DNA of 64,000 nt from an uncultured Rhizobium sp. (GTDB taxonomy: Bacteria; Pseudomonadota; Alphaproteobacteria; Rhizobiales; Rhizobiaceae), in assembly GCA_945952045.1 (NCBI GenBank), contig CAMFHE010000008.1, forward strand, positions 85,769 through 149,768, given 5' to 3'. The notes beneath the pieces are model-generated. The model saw only the letters and a program-made list of their open reading frames with translations. It did no database searches and had not been told where the DNA came from. Position numbers and translations under genes: made by a program. Shown in pieces: positions 43,673-53,779 of this stretch (positions are counted from its first letter, which is position 1; each line of letters begins with the position of its first letter).

Positions 43673-45988
43673 TCACGCTTCGTCGGGAATGCTGAGCGAG
43701 ATGATCGTGCCGATGTTTTCGCGCGAGCGGATGCGCATCGTGCCGCCATGCAAGCGGATGAGCGAGCGGGAAATGGCAAGCCCGAGCCCGGAGCCGCCCT
43801 TGCTCTTGGCATACTGGCTCTGAACCTGTTCGAAGGGCTGGCCAATCTTGCCGAGCGCAGATTTGGGAATGCCGATGCCGGTATCGGCGATGGTGATGAC
43901 GGCGGCGCCGTCGATCTTGCGCGCCCTGACCGCGACATTGCCGCCTTCGTTGGTGAATTTCACCGCGTTCGAGAGGATGTTGAGCAAGATCTGCTTGATG
44001 GCGCGGCGGTCGGCGGAAACGGTCAGCCCATCCGAAATGCGCTGCGCCACCTCGATATTCTTGTGCGCGGCGGGAATGGCGGTGAAGCGCAGGCTTTCCT
44101 CGATCAGCGGCGCGAGATCGACGTTTTCGCGCTGCAGCTTCATATGGCCGGCCTCGATCTTCGACATGTCGAGGATGTCGTTGATGACGTTCAGCAGATG
44201 CCTGCCGCTGTCATGGATATCCTTGGCGTATTCGTCGTATTTCGGCGAGCCGACCGGGCCGAACATCTGGTTGAGCAGCATTTCGGAAAAGCCGAGAATG
44301 GCGTTGAGCGGCGTGCGCAACTCATGGCTCATATTGGCGAGGAATTCCGATTTGGCGCGGTTGGCGGCCTCGGCGCGCTCCTTTTCCGCTTGGTAATTGG
44401 CGTTGGCGGTGGAAAGCTCGGACTTCTGGCGCTCCAGCGTCTGGCGCGAGGCGGAGAGGTCGTTGATGGTCGCCATCAACCGGCGCTCGGAATCGCGCAG
44501 GCGCTCCTGGTTGCGTTTCAGGAGGGTGATGTCGGTGCCGACCGAGACCGTGCCGCCGTCGCGGGTACGGCGCTCGTTGATCTGCAGCCAGCGCTCGTCG
44601 GCAAGCTGCACTTCGGCGGTCTGCGAATAGCCGGAACGATCCGGGTCGGCGATGCGCCGCTCGATCACCGGCCGCGCCGCCGCCGTATTGACCATCAGGC
44701 GTTCGGTGCCGGGCACCAGCACGCGGTCCGGCAGGCCATACGCTTGCTGGTAATGGGCGTTGCACATCACCAGCCGGTCGTTCTTGTCCCACAGCACGAA
44801 GGCTTCCGACGTGCATTCGATGGCGTCGGCAAGACGCTGGTCGGCCTCGGCGTAACGCTGCGCCAGCCGGTGCTGCTCGGTGACGTCCATGGCGATGCCG
44901 ATCATGTGGATGCGGCCGGAGGCGGTGCGGATTACCTGGGCGCGGGCGCGCATCCAGACGTAATGTCCGTCCGCATGGCGCATGCGGAACACCTGATCCA
45001 CCTGCCGCGCCTTGCCGCGCGCCACCGCGCGGGCCAGTGCATTGAGATTGCCGTCGCTCGGATGCATCATCCGCGCGGCCTCGGCAAAGGCGATGTAATT
45101 GTCCGAATGCGGCTGGCCGAGCATCTCGTACATCGAGCGGGACCAGTAGAGCCGGCGATTGGTGAAATCGAAATCCCAGAGACCGCAGCGGCCGCGCGAC
45201 AGCGCCGTCTCCACGCGAACATTGGATTCGAGAAAGGTCTCGTCGGCAGTGCGGGCGCGGCGAACTTGGTTGTAATAGGCATAGAGCACGACGAGCAGGA
45301 TCGCGGAAATACCGGCGAACAGCGTAACGTTCAGCGCCACTTCTTCCCGCCAGAGCGTGTTGATCTGCTTTTGCGCCGTCAGCGCGAGGACGAGGCCGCC
45401 CTGTTCGCCGGCCAGCCGCAGCGCGCCGTAATAGGGTTCGTCGGCAATGCTGGTTTCGATGACGCCGCTGTTGCGCACGGAGCGGCTGAGTGTCGCCACT
45501 TCCGGCAGGATATCCGACAGTCGGCGGCCAACGAAAGATGAGCCTGCGGCAGATGCGGCAAACACATTTCCATCCTCGCCGGCCAGCAACAGGAATGTAT
45601 CGGACGGCAGGCGGTCCTGCGGCAGCACTTGCGCCAGGCGTTTTTCCGCATCCGCACGCGCATGCGTCGAAAACAGCGTTTCGCTGCCTGTAAAGGCGGC
45701 GGCAGCACCGGCGGCGGCGAGCGAGACCGCCTGTTGCGCAGTTTCATGCAGGCGCGATTGCTCGGAGACCATGCCGACGGCGCGCGCGGCTGCGACGACG
45801 ATCAAAAAGGCAACGATCAGGATGGGGATGGAGCGCTTGAGGAAGGGCTCAAGGCTCGACAAGCGGCGCGTCACGGGCTCTACCGACAGCCGCCCTTGCG
45901 CGCCAAGCCGGTGATCCGCCACGGAGTGGGTTGGAAATCGAAGTCGCAGCCCTTCGCCGGCTGCGGTTGCCCGCTGCGCGTCCGCCAT
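43673..45988 (-). CDS. PAS-domain sensor histidine kinase
   Basis: 771 aa. A cytoplasmic leader and membrane segment (IPILIVAFLIVVAAARAVGM, about 54-73), an extracytoplasmic sensor region, and a second membrane segment (VTLFAGISAILLVVLYAYY). Then PAS domains (LWDFDFTNRRLYWSRSMYEMLG; a second near AFVLWDKNDRLVMCNAHYQQ), a coiled coil, and HisKA (FLANMSHELRTPLNAILGFSEMLLNQMFG). The ATPase boxes are LLNILSNAVKF, ADTGIGIP and SGLGLAISRSLIRLHGG. The HisKA resembles the DivJ/PleC/PdhS class of alphaproteobacterial cell-cycle kinases, but a specific identity is not claimed. It converges on glnE with only three bases between stops. Confidence 0.9.
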   Translation of the reverse strand: MADAQRATAAGEGLRLRFPTHSVADHRLGAQGRLSVEPVTRRLSSLEPFLKRSIPILIVAFLIVVAAARAVGMVSEQSRLHETAQQAVSLAAAGAAAAFTGSETLFSTHARADAEKRLAQVLPQDRLPSDTFLLLAGEDGNVFAASAAGSSFVGRRLSDILPEVATLSRSVRNSGVIETSIADEPYYGALRLAGEQGGLVLALTAQKQINTLWREEVALNVTLFAGISAILLVVLYAYYNQVRRARTADETFLESNVRVETALSRGRCGLWDFDFTNRRLYWSRSMYEMLGQPHSDNYIAFAEAARMMHPSDGNLNALARAVARGKARQVDQVFRMRHADGHYVWMRARAQVIRTASGRIHMIGIAMDVTEQHRLAQRYAEADQRLADAIECTSEAFVLWDKNDRLVMCNAHYQQAYGLPDRVLVPGTERLMVNTAAARPVIERRIADPDRSGYSQTAEVQLADERWLQINERRTRDGGTVSVGTDITLLKRNQERLRDSERRLMATINDLSASRQTLERQKSELSTANANYQAEKERAEAANRAKSEFLANMSHELRTPLNAILGFSEMLLNQMFGPVGSPKYDEYAKDIHDSGRHLLNVINDILDMSKIEAGHMKLQRENVDLAPLIEESLRFTAIPAAHKNIEVAQRISDGLTVSADRRAIKQILLNILSNAVKFTNEGGNVAVRARKIDGAAVITIADTGIGIPKSALGKIGQPFEQVQSQYAKSKGGSGLGLAISRSLIRLHGGTMRIRSRENIGTIISLSIPDEA

Positions 45989-46106
45989 CTTAACCTATTG
46001 ATCCTCGTGGGATTCGAAGGCGCCGCCCGCCCGAATCTGGCCTAATGAATCAAACGCGATTCGGCTTGTCCAGAGAAAAGTTAAGAGGTTTTAACGAAGG
46101 GCATGG

Positions 46107-46130
46107 CCGGCGGCGCAAGAGGCCGCCGGT
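46107..46130 (-). terminator. Hairpin downstream of pepN
   Basis: CCGGCGGC/GCCGCCGG stem with a short loop just past the pepN stop. The following T-run is weak, so termination is only likely. Confidence 0.4.
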
Positions 46131-46139
46131 TTCAAGGGT

Positions 46140-48788
46140 TTAGCCTTTCAGGATGCGCTCGACGATATCGCGCACATCGGTCGACAATTCGCCGGAGCGC
46201 TCGATGCGCATCAGCGCCTCGCGGGCATGGTAGGCGCGGCTCGGCTCCAGCAGACGCCAGGAGCGCAGCGAGGTGAGGATTCGCGCCGCAAGCTGCGGGT
46301 TGCGCCGGTCGATATCGAGGATCTCGTCAGCGAGGAAGGCGTAGCCGCCGCCGTCGGCGCGGTTGAAGCCGGTGGGGTTGGAAAAAGCGAAGGTGCCGAC
46401 CAGTGCGCGCACGCGGTTCGGGTTCTTCGGATTGTAATGCGGGTTCTGCTGCAGTGCCTGCACGCGGGAAAGCGCACCGTCGCCCGGAATGGTCGCCTGG
46501 ATGGTTAGCCACTTGTCGATGACCAGCGCATTGTCGCGGAACCGGCTTTCGAAGGCGGAGAGGGCATCCAGCGTTTCCGGCGCGTCGGGGAAGCGATGGG
46601 CGAGGATGGTCAGCCCCTGCGCCAGATCCGTCATGTTATTGGCGGCCTTGAACGCGGCGCTGGCGCGGGCCGGGTCGTTTTCAGCGTAGGACAGGAAGGT
46701 GAGCGCAGTGTTGCGCAGTGCCCGCTTGCCGGCGCTTTCCGCATCCGGGCTGAAGGCGCCAGGTGTGGTCATGCCGTCATAGAGCGACTGGAACAGATCG
46801 GCGCCGGCCGTGGCGACGGCGGTGAGGATCGCCTTGCGTCCGGCATGGATGGCGTCGGGATCGTTGTCATTGCCAAGCTCGCGGGCGATTTCCGCCTCGC
46901 TCGGCAGGGTCAGCGCCTGGGCGCGGAAGGCGGGCTCCAGCGTTTCGTCGCCGGCGGCCGCCAGTAGCGCCTCGATCAGCGCCGGATCGCAGGCGATTTC
47001 GCGGCCTTCGCGGGCATCGCGCGCGGCTTGAGTGAGGTTCGGGAGCGCAATGTCGATCAGCGCCTGCCAGCGGGCGAACTGGTCGCTTTCATGGCGGGCG
47101 ATATGGGCGAGGTCGGCCGGTGTCTGGTTGAAATGCAGGTTGATCGGCGCGGAAAAACCGCGATTGAGCGACACGACGGGGCGCGAGGGAATGCCGGAAA
47201 ACACCGCCGTCTGCGCCCGCTGCGTCAGGTGCGCCACGTCGCCGGTCATCTCTATGCCGCTGACGGAGGCGGGTGTCACCTCGCTGCCGTCTTCCAGCAG
47301 CAGGCCGAGGCGCAGAGGGATATGCATCGGCTCCTTGGCCGATTGGCCGGGTGTCGCCGGGATCATCTGCTCCAGCGACAGCGAGAAGGTGGCGGTTGCA
47401 GCATCATAGGCGCCGGAGGCGGTGACGACGGGCGTGCCGGCCTGGCTGTACCATAGCGAAAATTGCGTCAGGTCGCGGCCTGTCGCATCCTCGAAGCATT
47501 TGACGAAATCTTCGACGGTGGCGGCCTGTCCGTCATGGCGCTCGAAATAGAGGTCCATGCCGGCCTTGAAACCATCGCGGCCGAGCAGCGTCGCGATCAT
47601 CCGCGTGACCTCGGAGCCTTTTTCATAGACGGTCGTCGTGTAGAAGTTGTTGATTTCGCGATATTTGGTGGGGCGCACCGGATGGGCCAGCGGCCCGGCA
47701 TCCTCGGTGAACTGCTCGGCCTTCAGGTGACGCACCTCGGCGATACGCTTGACGGCGCGCGAGCGCTGGTCGGCGGAAAACTCGTGGTCGCGATAGACCG
47801 TCAGCCCTTCCTTCAGGCAGAGCTGGAACCAGTCGCGGCAGGTGATGCGGTTGCCGGTCCAGTTGTGGAAATATTCATGGGCGATGATCGCCTCGATATT
47901 GGCGTAGTCGGCATCGGTCGCGGTTTCCGGGTCGGCCAGCACGTATTTGTCGTTGAATACGTTGAGACCCTTGTTCTCCATCGCCCCCATGTTGAAGTCG
48001 GAGACGGCGACGACCATGAAGATGTCGAGGTCGTATTCGCGGCCGAAGACGTCTTCGTCCCACTTCATCGAGCGCTTCAGCGCGTCCATGGCATAGGTCG
48101 CGCGTGCTTCCTTGCCGTGTTCGACATAGATTTTCAGCGCGACTTCGCGGCCGGAAAGGGTGGTGAAGGTGTCTTCGACGACGCCCAGATCGCCGGCGAC
48201 CAGCGCGAAGAGATAGCTGGGCTTGGGATGCGGATCGAACCAGGCGGCGAAATGCTTGTCCGGGCCGAAGCCGGCGCCGCCGAGGAAATTGCCGTTGGAG
48301 AGCAACAGCGGATTGGCGGCCTTGTCGGCGATGATGTTGATCGTATAGGGCGCCAGCACGTCCGGCCGGTCCGGAAAATAGGTGATGCGGCGGAACCCTT
48401 CCGCCTCGCACTGGGTGCAATAGATGCCGTTCGAGCGATAAAGCCCCATCAGCTGCGTATTGGCTTCGGGATTGATGATGGTGGTGATGGTCACCTCAAA
48501 GGGCGTCGATTCCGGCAGATCGCGGATAGCAAGCGCTTCCGGCGTCACGGTGTAGCGGCTGGCATCGATCTCGTTCTGATCGACGAGCAGGCCGGAAAGG
48601 GTCAGCTCGTCACCATCGAGCACCAGCGGCGCCGTCACATCGACACCCTCGCGCCGATGGAAGATCAGGCGGGCTTCGACCTTGGTCTCCGTCGGGTCAA
48701 GCTCAAATGTCAGGTCGACACGTTCCAGCACGAAGTCGGTCGGTCGGTAATCTGCCAGATGGATCACTTGGCCGGTGTCTGTGCGCAT
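46140..48788 (-). CDS. pepN: Aminopeptidase N (M1 family)
   Basis: 882 aa. The GAMEN exopeptidase motif appears as NMGAMENKGLNVFNDKY. The zinc site HExxH-18-E is in IIAHEYFHNWTGNRITCRDWFQLCLKEGLTVYRD. PDRPDVL and the C-terminal helical domain match PepN. It removes N-terminal residues from peptides in the cytoplasm. The MRTDTGQVIHLADY start at 48788 has AGGA 7-8 bases upstream and is preferred over the ORF-track start. Confidence 0.95.
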   Translation of the reverse strand: MRTDTGQVIHLADYRPTDFVLERVDLTFELDPTETKVEARLIFHRREGVDVTAPLVLDGDELTLSGLLVDQNEIDASRYTVTPEALAIRDLPESTPFEVTITTIINPEANTQLMGLYRSNGIYCTQCEAEGFRRITYFPDRPDVLAPYTINIIADKAANPLLLSNGNFLGGAGFGPDKHFAAWFDPHPKPSYLFALVAGDLGVVEDTFTTLSGREVALKIYVEHGKEARATYAMDALKRSMKWDEDVFGREYDLDIFMVVAVSDFNMGAMENKGLNVFNDKYVLADPETATDADYANIEAIIAHEYFHNWTGNRITCRDWFQLCLKEGLTVYRDHEFSADQRSRAVKRIAEVRHLKAEQFTEDAGPLAHPVRPTKYREINNFYTTTVYEKGSEVTRMIATLLGRDGFKAGMDLYFERHDGQAATVEDFVKCFEDATGRDLTQFSLWYSQAGTPVVTASGAYDAATATFSLSLEQMIPATPGQSAKEPMHIPLRLGLLLEDGSEVTPASVSGIEMTGDVAHLTQRAQTAVFSGIPSRPVVSLNRGFSAPINLHFNQTPADLAHIARHESDQFARWQALIDIALPNLTQAARDAREGREIACDPALIEALLAAAGDETLEPAFRAQALTLPSEAEIARELGNDNDPDAIHAGRKAILTAVATAGADLFQSLYDGMTTPGAFSPDAESAGKRALRNTALTFLSYAENDPARASAAFKAANNMTDLAQGLTILAHRFPDAPETLDALSAFESRFRDNALVIDKWLTIQATIPGDGALSRVQALQQNPHYNPKNPNRVRALVGTFAFSNPTGFNRADGGGYAFLADEILDIDRRNPQLAARILTSLRSWRLLEPSRAYHAREALMRIERSGELSTDVRDIVERILKG

Positions 48789-49149
48789 GAGAATTCCTGA
48801 GCGGTGCATGAACGGAGCGAGCGATTGAGGCTGGCCAAGCGTTCCAATTCCAAGCGGTGCGCAATGCCAGAGATCGAGCCGGATAGTCTCATTTAATTCT
48901 GAACGATTGTTAAAATTCGAACCAAATTGAGACGGTATTCGAACATTGAAATAAGGCGGTTAACGGTATCTGTTCTTCGTCACGGCGACTGTGGGAAGCG
49001 ATCGAGCAGGAATTTTTACATTTGCCGGACGAATTTGCTGTGCAGGCCGGCGCGATCGGGTAGATTGAAGCTCCGCCCTGCGATTTGCGCTTCGATCAGC
49101 ATAGCCCCCGCGTTCTTCTCATGCCCGATTGCCTTTTTCATGCCGCGAG
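48789..49149. other. Divergent intergenic region, no gene seen
   Basis: About 360 bases between pepN (-) and the DMT transporter (+). An AT-richer patch near 48890-48965 contains TTCGAAC twice and probably holds the divergent promoters. ORFs here are short or frame shadows, and no RNA structure stood out. Confidence 0.5.
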
Positions 49150-50085
49150 ATGTCGATGATTGGTCATCAGGCAAATCCGCTGCGCGGCATTTTGTTGAAA
49201 GTCGCCTCGGTCGTCGTTTTCGTTGGCATGCAGACATTCATCAAGCTGGCGGGGCCGGGCATCAATCCGGGGCAGATCACCTTTTATCGCTCCTTTTTCG
49301 CCATTTTCCCGATCGTTTTGTATCTCGCCTGGCTCGGGCAACTGCGCGGTGCGTTCTATACGAAGAACCCGTTCGGCCATCTTCGGCGCGGCTCTATCGG
49401 TATTCTGTCGATGGGCTGCGGCTTTTATGGCCTCGTCCATCTACCGATGCCCGAGGCGATCTCCATCGGATATGCGATGCCGCTGTTTGCCGTTGCTTTC
49501 GCCGCCCTTTTTCTCGGCGAGGCGGTGCGCTTCTATCGCTGGACGGCGGTTTTCATCGGTCTCTTCGGGGTGATGGTGATCAGCTGGCCGAAGCTTACAC
49601 TGTTCGCCGAGGGGGATTTCGGTTCGGAAGCCGCTCTCGGCGCCTTGGCGGTTCTCGCCGCTGCCGCGATGGGCGCGATGGCGATGATCCAGGTGCGCCT
49701 TCTGGTGCGTGAGGAAAAGACCCCGACCATCGTGCTCTATTTCTCGATAACCGCCTCGGTTTTCTCGCTGGCGACGATCCCCTTCGGCTGGTCGTGGCTC
49801 GATATGCACACGACGATCATGCTGATGTTGTGCGGCTTTTGCGGTGGCGTCGCGCAGATCCTGCTGACCGAAAGCTATCGATATGCCGACGTCTCGACGA
49901 TTGCCCCGTTCGAATATACCTCGATCCTGCTTGGTATCGGCATTTCCTACATGCTTTTCGACGACATACCGACATGGACGACGCTTGTCGGCACATTGAT
50001 CGTTGTGTCTGCGGGCATCTTCATCATCTATCGCGAGCAAAAGCTGGGCATGCGGCGGCGTGGCGACAAGGTCCAGCCGGGTTGA
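49150..50085 (+). CDS. DMT-superfamily (EamA) transporter
   Basis: 311 aa, ten hydrophobic segments in two EamA repeats (GILLKVASVVVFVGMQTFIKLAGPG.. ITFYRSFFAIFPIVL; second half with IAPFEYTSILLGIGISYMLFDDIPTWTTLVGTLIVVSAGIFIIYRE). Drug/metabolite exporter type; substrate unknown. Three close Met codons (49129, 49150, 49156) are possible starts; 49150 is chosen as giving the normal short N-terminus. Confidence 0.88.
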   Translation: MSMIGHQANPLRGILLKVASVVVFVGMQTFIKLAGPGINPGQITFYRSFFAIFPIVLYLAWLGQLRGAFYTKNPFGHLRRGSIGILSMGCGFYGLVHLPMPEAISIGYAMPLFAVAFAALFLGEAVRFYRWTAVFIGLFGVMVISWPKLTLFAEGDFGSEAALGALAVLAAAAMGAMAMIQVRLLVREEKTPTIVLYFSITASVFSLATIPFGWSWLDMHTTIMLMLCGFCGGVAQILLTESYRYADVSTIAPFEYTSILLGIGISYMLFDDIPTWTTLVGTLIVVSAGIFIIYREQKLGMRRRGDKVQPG

Positions 50086-50105
50086 ATTCGCGCTCCCCGA
50101 TGTGA

Positions 50106-51335
50106 CTATTCGTCGGCAGGCGCGAGCGGAGTGGTCGCGCCTTCGGCGCCCTGCATCGGCAGGGGGCGGGCCTGGAAATCGGTCTTGTCTTCGCTGTCGG
50201 TGCGTCGGCTGATGCGCCAGGCGGAATATCCGCCATAGATCGCAAAGGCCCCGGCAAGAAACAGCAGCAGGCCGCGCGGACCGAGATTCTCCATCATCGC
50301 GCCGCCCATAAGCGGGCCGGCCACCGTGCCAAGCCCGTAAAGGATCATGATGCCGCTGGCGATGGTCACATATTCCTGCGGTTCGGCGCGGTCGTTGGCA
50401 TGGGCGGAGTTCAAGGAATAGATCGGATAGATGACCGTGCCGACGAGGAAGGCTGCGACATAAAGCCCGTAAATATGCCCCGGATCGACCATCAGCATGA
50501 CAATGCAGGCGAGCACGCCGATGCCGCCGCAGACCGCCATGACGATACGGCGATCGACGCGGTCGGAGATGCGCCCGATCGGCATCTGCGACAGCGCCCC
50601 GCCGGCGAGAACCGCGGCGAGGAGCGTTGCGCCCTCGGCAGTCGTCATGCCGATATTTTGCGAATAGACGCCGCCGAGGCTGCCCCAGGCACCCGATAGC
50701 GTGCCGGCGACGAAAGAGCCAACGAAGGCGATGGGTGACAGGCGATAGAGGCGCGGCAGATCGAATTTCGCCGTGGCGATCGGCGCGGGCGTTTTCGCCG
50801 TCGACAGCGCGGTTGGTAACATCGCCAGCGAAAAGATGATGCCGCAGACGATGAACAGTTCCGTCTTCGTCGGATCGCCGAGCGGCACGAGATATTGTCC
50901 GCCGATAGAGCCGACAAGGCATGCGATCATGTAGACGGAAAACAGCGCGCCGCGATTGTCGTTGGTGACGCGTTCGTTCAGCCAGCTTTCGATGATCAGA
51001 TAGGCGCCGGCGATGGCAAAGCCGGCCAGGCCGCGAAACAGCACCCAGGCATGCCATTCCACAATGAGCGCGCAGAGCAGAATGGCGACCGTCAGCAAGG
51101 TCACCAGCGCCCCGAAGACCCGCACATGCCCGACGCGCTTCACCAGCATCGGCGTGACGACGCATGATGCCGTGAACCCGACCGTATAGCCCGTCGCAAT
51201 GATGGAAATCGTGAAGGTCGACCAATGTTCGGCAAGCGCGCGCACCGGCAGCAGATAGGTCATAAGCCCGAAGCCGACCATCATCATCAGCGTCGACACC
51301 ATCAGACTTGCGATCGAAAACAGGCTGCCGAGCAT
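50106..51335 (-). CDS. MFS transporter (YcaD-like)
   Basis: 409 aa, twelve membrane segments. ATGYTVGFTASCVVTPMLVKRVGHVRVFG and GRISDRVDRRIVMAVCGG are MFS loop signatures; the pattern resembles YcaD-type permeases. Polar C-terminal tail. GAGGGAATT before the ATG at 51335 (MLGSLFSIASLM) supports this start, seven codons inside the ORF-track one. It is convergent with the DMT transporter. Substrate unknown. Confidence 0.88.
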   Translation of the reverse strand: MLGSLFSIASLMVSTLMMMVGFGLMTYLLPVRALAEHWSTFTISIIATGYTVGFTASCVVTPMLVKRVGHVRVFGALVTLLTVAILLCALIVEWHAWVLFRGLAGFAIAGAYLIIESWLNERVTNDNRGALFSVYMIACLVGSIGGQYLVPLGDPTKTELFIVCGIIFSLAMLPTALSTAKTPAPIATAKFDLPRLYRLSPIAFVGSFVAGTLSGAWGSLGGVYSQNIGMTTAEGATLLAAVLAGGALSQMPIGRISDRVDRRIVMAVCGGIGVLACIVMLMVDPGHIYGLYVAAFLVGTVIYPIYSLNSAHANDRAEPQEYVTIASGIMILYGLGTVAGPLMGGAMMENLGPRGLLLFLAGAFAIYGGYSAWRISRRTDSEDKTDFQARPLPMQGAEGATTPLAPADE

Positions 51336-51569
51336 CACAATTCCCTCGAATGACATACCAGTCTGCGCAGGATCCGCGCCTGATGTCCTGTCGATTGCGA
51401 CAGATCGCGGCGGATTTCCGATGCGTTAGGCGATTACACTGCGCGATTCCGATAGTTTTCCCCGGAATTAACGTGCTATATCATCGACTTGCAAGTTATG
51501 TTTTCAGGTCGATGGGTGTTGCGCGTATTGCGTGCGCCACTGCTGCGATCATGCTGAAAGTTCGGACTT

Positions 51570-52475
51570 ATGGCATTCACGTCCGAACGCCTGGCGGCCC
51601 ACCCGGCGTTCACAAGTGTTCTCGGGCATCTGGCGCGGGGCCTGCGCTCCGTTCACGAGGAAACGCCAAGGCTGGCGCGCGCGCTCGCCTCGCATCAGCG
51701 CTGGCTGTTGAGCCAGGCGGCCTTCGCCCTGCATCTCGAATATGATCCTGCCGATCCGAGCAGCGGGCTGACGACGGTGCGGCTGAAGGAGATGATCACC
51801 GGCATCGGCGGGGCCAGCAGAAACACCGTCCTCAACTACCTCGACGAGATGGTGTCATACCGTTTCGCGCGTTATGTCGATGTGCCCGGCCGGCGTTATC
51901 GGCGGCTTGAAATCACGGAGATCACCTATGCCGGGATGATGCGCTGGTTCGTCGCCAATCTGGCCGCGCTGGATTTCCTCGATGGCGGCTCTCGTGTCGC
52001 CACGATGGCGGCGCATCCGCGTCTGCTCCGCCTGGCCCAGCCCTTGGCTGCGCGGACTTGCCTCGACAATCCCGTATGGTGTGATCCGCAGCCGCGCATC
52101 GCCGCATTCTTGTGGACCGAATCCGGCGGCCTGGTGATGGACGAATTGATTGCCCGCAGCGATCCGCGAAAGGAACGCGACGGGCGCGTGGAGATCGGCC
52201 GCATCGATGCGCGGCAGATGGCCGAACACTTCCTGATGTCGCGCACCCATTTGCAGCGCCTTTTCAAAAAGGCCGAATCTTTGGGCTGTCTTGGCTGGAC
52301 CGGTTCGCCGCGCGCTTCGGCGATGTGGTTTTCGAGCGATTTCCTGCAGGAATATGCCGGCTGGCAGGCGATAAAATTCGCAGCCATCGATCAGGCGTTC
52401 GAAAAGGCGCTTGAGAGCTTGCCGGCAGAGTCGGAAGACCGTCCGCAAGACGATGGGGTGTTGCGAGCCTGTTGA
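51570..52475 (+). CDS. Unrecognised protein with two possible HTH regions (putative regulator)
   Basis: 301 aa soluble protein. TVRLKEMITGIGGASRNTVLNYLDEMVSYRF looks like a winged-helix recognition region, and DARQMAEHFLMSRTHLQRLFKKAESLGCLGW like a second helix-turn-helix of AraC/LysR-like spacing. No enzyme motif or membrane segment is seen. It is divergent from the MFS gene, a common place for a local regulator, but I do not recognise the family and the role is inferred. Confidence 0.7.
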   Translation: MAFTSERLAAHPAFTSVLGHLARGLRSVHEETPRLARALASHQRWLLSQAAFALHLEYDPADPSSGLTTVRLKEMITGIGGASRNTVLNYLDEMVSYRFARYVDVPGRRYRRLEITEITYAGMMRWFVANLAALDFLDGGSRVATMAAHPRLLRLAQPLAARTCLDNPVWCDPQPRIAAFLWTESGGLVMDELIARSDPRKERDGRVEIGRIDARQMAEHFLMSRTHLQRLFKKAESLGCLGWTGSPRASAMWFSSDFLQEYAGWQAIKFAAIDQAFEKALESLPAESEDRPQDDGVLRAC

Positions 52476-52555
52476 AGAGGACCGCCCCATAAACGCAAAA
52501 TACCGCAGGACGAAAGCGTCATGCGGTATGTGAGCGGGGACAGCGATTTCCAAAA

Positions 52556-52738
52556 TCAACGTTCGCGAAAATACGCGAAGATTTCGGCTTGGCGCGTGAT
52601 GTGGCGATAGCCGATCGCGGTCAACTGTTCGTTGGTCGGCGTTCCGAAGCGATGATAATCGCGGCTCGTGCGGCCTGCGCTTCCGGCGATGCGCAAAGTT
52701 TCGAAACCGGAATGGATAGGGCGAAAACGCGGGGTCAT
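52556..52738 (-). CDS. 60-aa DUF1127-like small protein
   Basis: The C-terminal half RFGTPTNEQLTAIGYRHITRQAEIFAYFRER has the pattern of the small arginine-rich DUF1127/YjiS proteins common in rhizobia (conserved 'L..IG..R..I'). The N-terminus is basic. AGGAA and AAGG lie within 13 bases upstream. Members of this family affect small RNA turnover and phosphate or carbon metabolism in related bacteria. The match is modest. Confidence 0.58.
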   Translation of the reverse strand: MTPRFRPIHSGFETLRIAGSAGRTSRDYHRFGTPTNEQLTAIGYRHITRQAEIFAYFRER

Positions 52739-52885
52739 GGCCTTGGTTCCTGACTAAAGAATTTCCTCCCAAGACACGCTGTCTATATTGCACTGCAACA
52801 AAGATTCGGCAATTGCTATGCCCGCGCGCCTGTCATGCGCAATTTGCATGGCTTATTTCATATTTTGGTAATGAATGGCGCTGTT

Positions 52886-53764
52886 TTAGGCAGAAGGCAT
52901 GCTGGGGCCTCGCTTAAAGGCGAGCAGATCGGTCCAGGCGAGGCGCTTGTTGATCGGCGCGGCCATGAGATCCACGGGATGAAGCGTAGCGAGCGCCGGC
53001 AGGAGCCGGTCGCCGGCGGAAATTTCCCGCCATTCGCCGCGCAGGGCATGGATGGTCTCACCGGTGCCGAAAAAGAAGCGGGCGGTGAAATTGCCGAGGA
53101 TCAGCACGGATTTCGGCGCGGCAAGCGCAATCTGTCGCTCGATGAACGGCCGGCAAATATCCATTTCCGGCTGTGAGGGCATGCGGTTGCCGGGCGGCCG
53201 CCAGGGCAGGATATTGGTCAGCAGCACCGTTTCGCGCGACAGGCCGATGGCGCCGAGCATCCGGTCGAGCATCTGTCCGGCGCGGCCTGAAAAGGGCAGG
53301 CCCTCGCGATCGTCGTCGGCATTCGGCATCGGGCCGATCACCATCAGCCCGCTCGTCGCTTCGCCGCTGGCAAAGACGGTGCTACGGGCGCTATTCTTCA
53401 GGTTGCAACCGGTGAAGGCACTCAGCGCGCTGCGCAGTTCCTCCAGGGTCGAAGCGCTTTCGGCTGCAAACCGCGCCTGCGCCACGGCCTGGTCGTCGGG
53501 AATGGCCGGCGGCGGGGCAGCTGGCGCGCGGGCGGCTGGCTGCTGGCGGCTGGCGGCAGCACGGGCAGGGGAGGCAGCTTCGGGCGAGCCGGTTTCAGGG
53601 CGGGGCGCGCTGCGGGCGGCAGCCTGTCGACTGGCGCGCATCACCTCGAATTCGGCAAAACGATCAACCGCTTCCGGCTCCAGCAACGCATCGACGCCCG
53701 CATCCGCATAGAAATGCAGGAGGGCGGCGAGTTCACCGGCGGAGAGAGTGGCGGCTGAGGTCAT
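52886..53764 (-). CDS. Uracil-DNA glycosylase family protein with divergent active-site motifs
   Basis: 292 aa. A low-complexity Ala/Pro/Arg-rich linker (residues 50-90) precedes the glycosylase domain. [86 protein letters not shown] and [17 protein letters not shown] follow the order of family 4/5-like UDGs. The motif normally reading GEAPGxxED is GPMPNADDD here, and two of the four Fe-S cysteines are replaced (FTGC; PWRPP). It excises uracil from DNA if active. Starts [25 protein letters not shown]. Confidence 0.85.
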   Translation of the reverse strand: MTSAATLSAGELAALLHFYADAGVDALLEPEAVDRFAEFEVMRASRQAAARSAPRPETGSPEAASPARAAASRQQPAARAPAAPPPAIPDDQAVAQARFAAESASTLEELRSALSAFTGCNLKNSARSTVFASGEATSGLMVIGPMPNADDDREGLPFSGRAGQMLDRMLGAIGLSRETVLLTNILPWRPPGNRMPSQPEMDICRPFIERQIALAAPKSVLILGNFTARFFFGTGETIHALRGEWREISAGDRLLPALATLHPVDLMAAPINKRLAWTDLLAFKRGPSMPSA

Positions 53765-53779
53765 GGCTCCCTGTTTACC

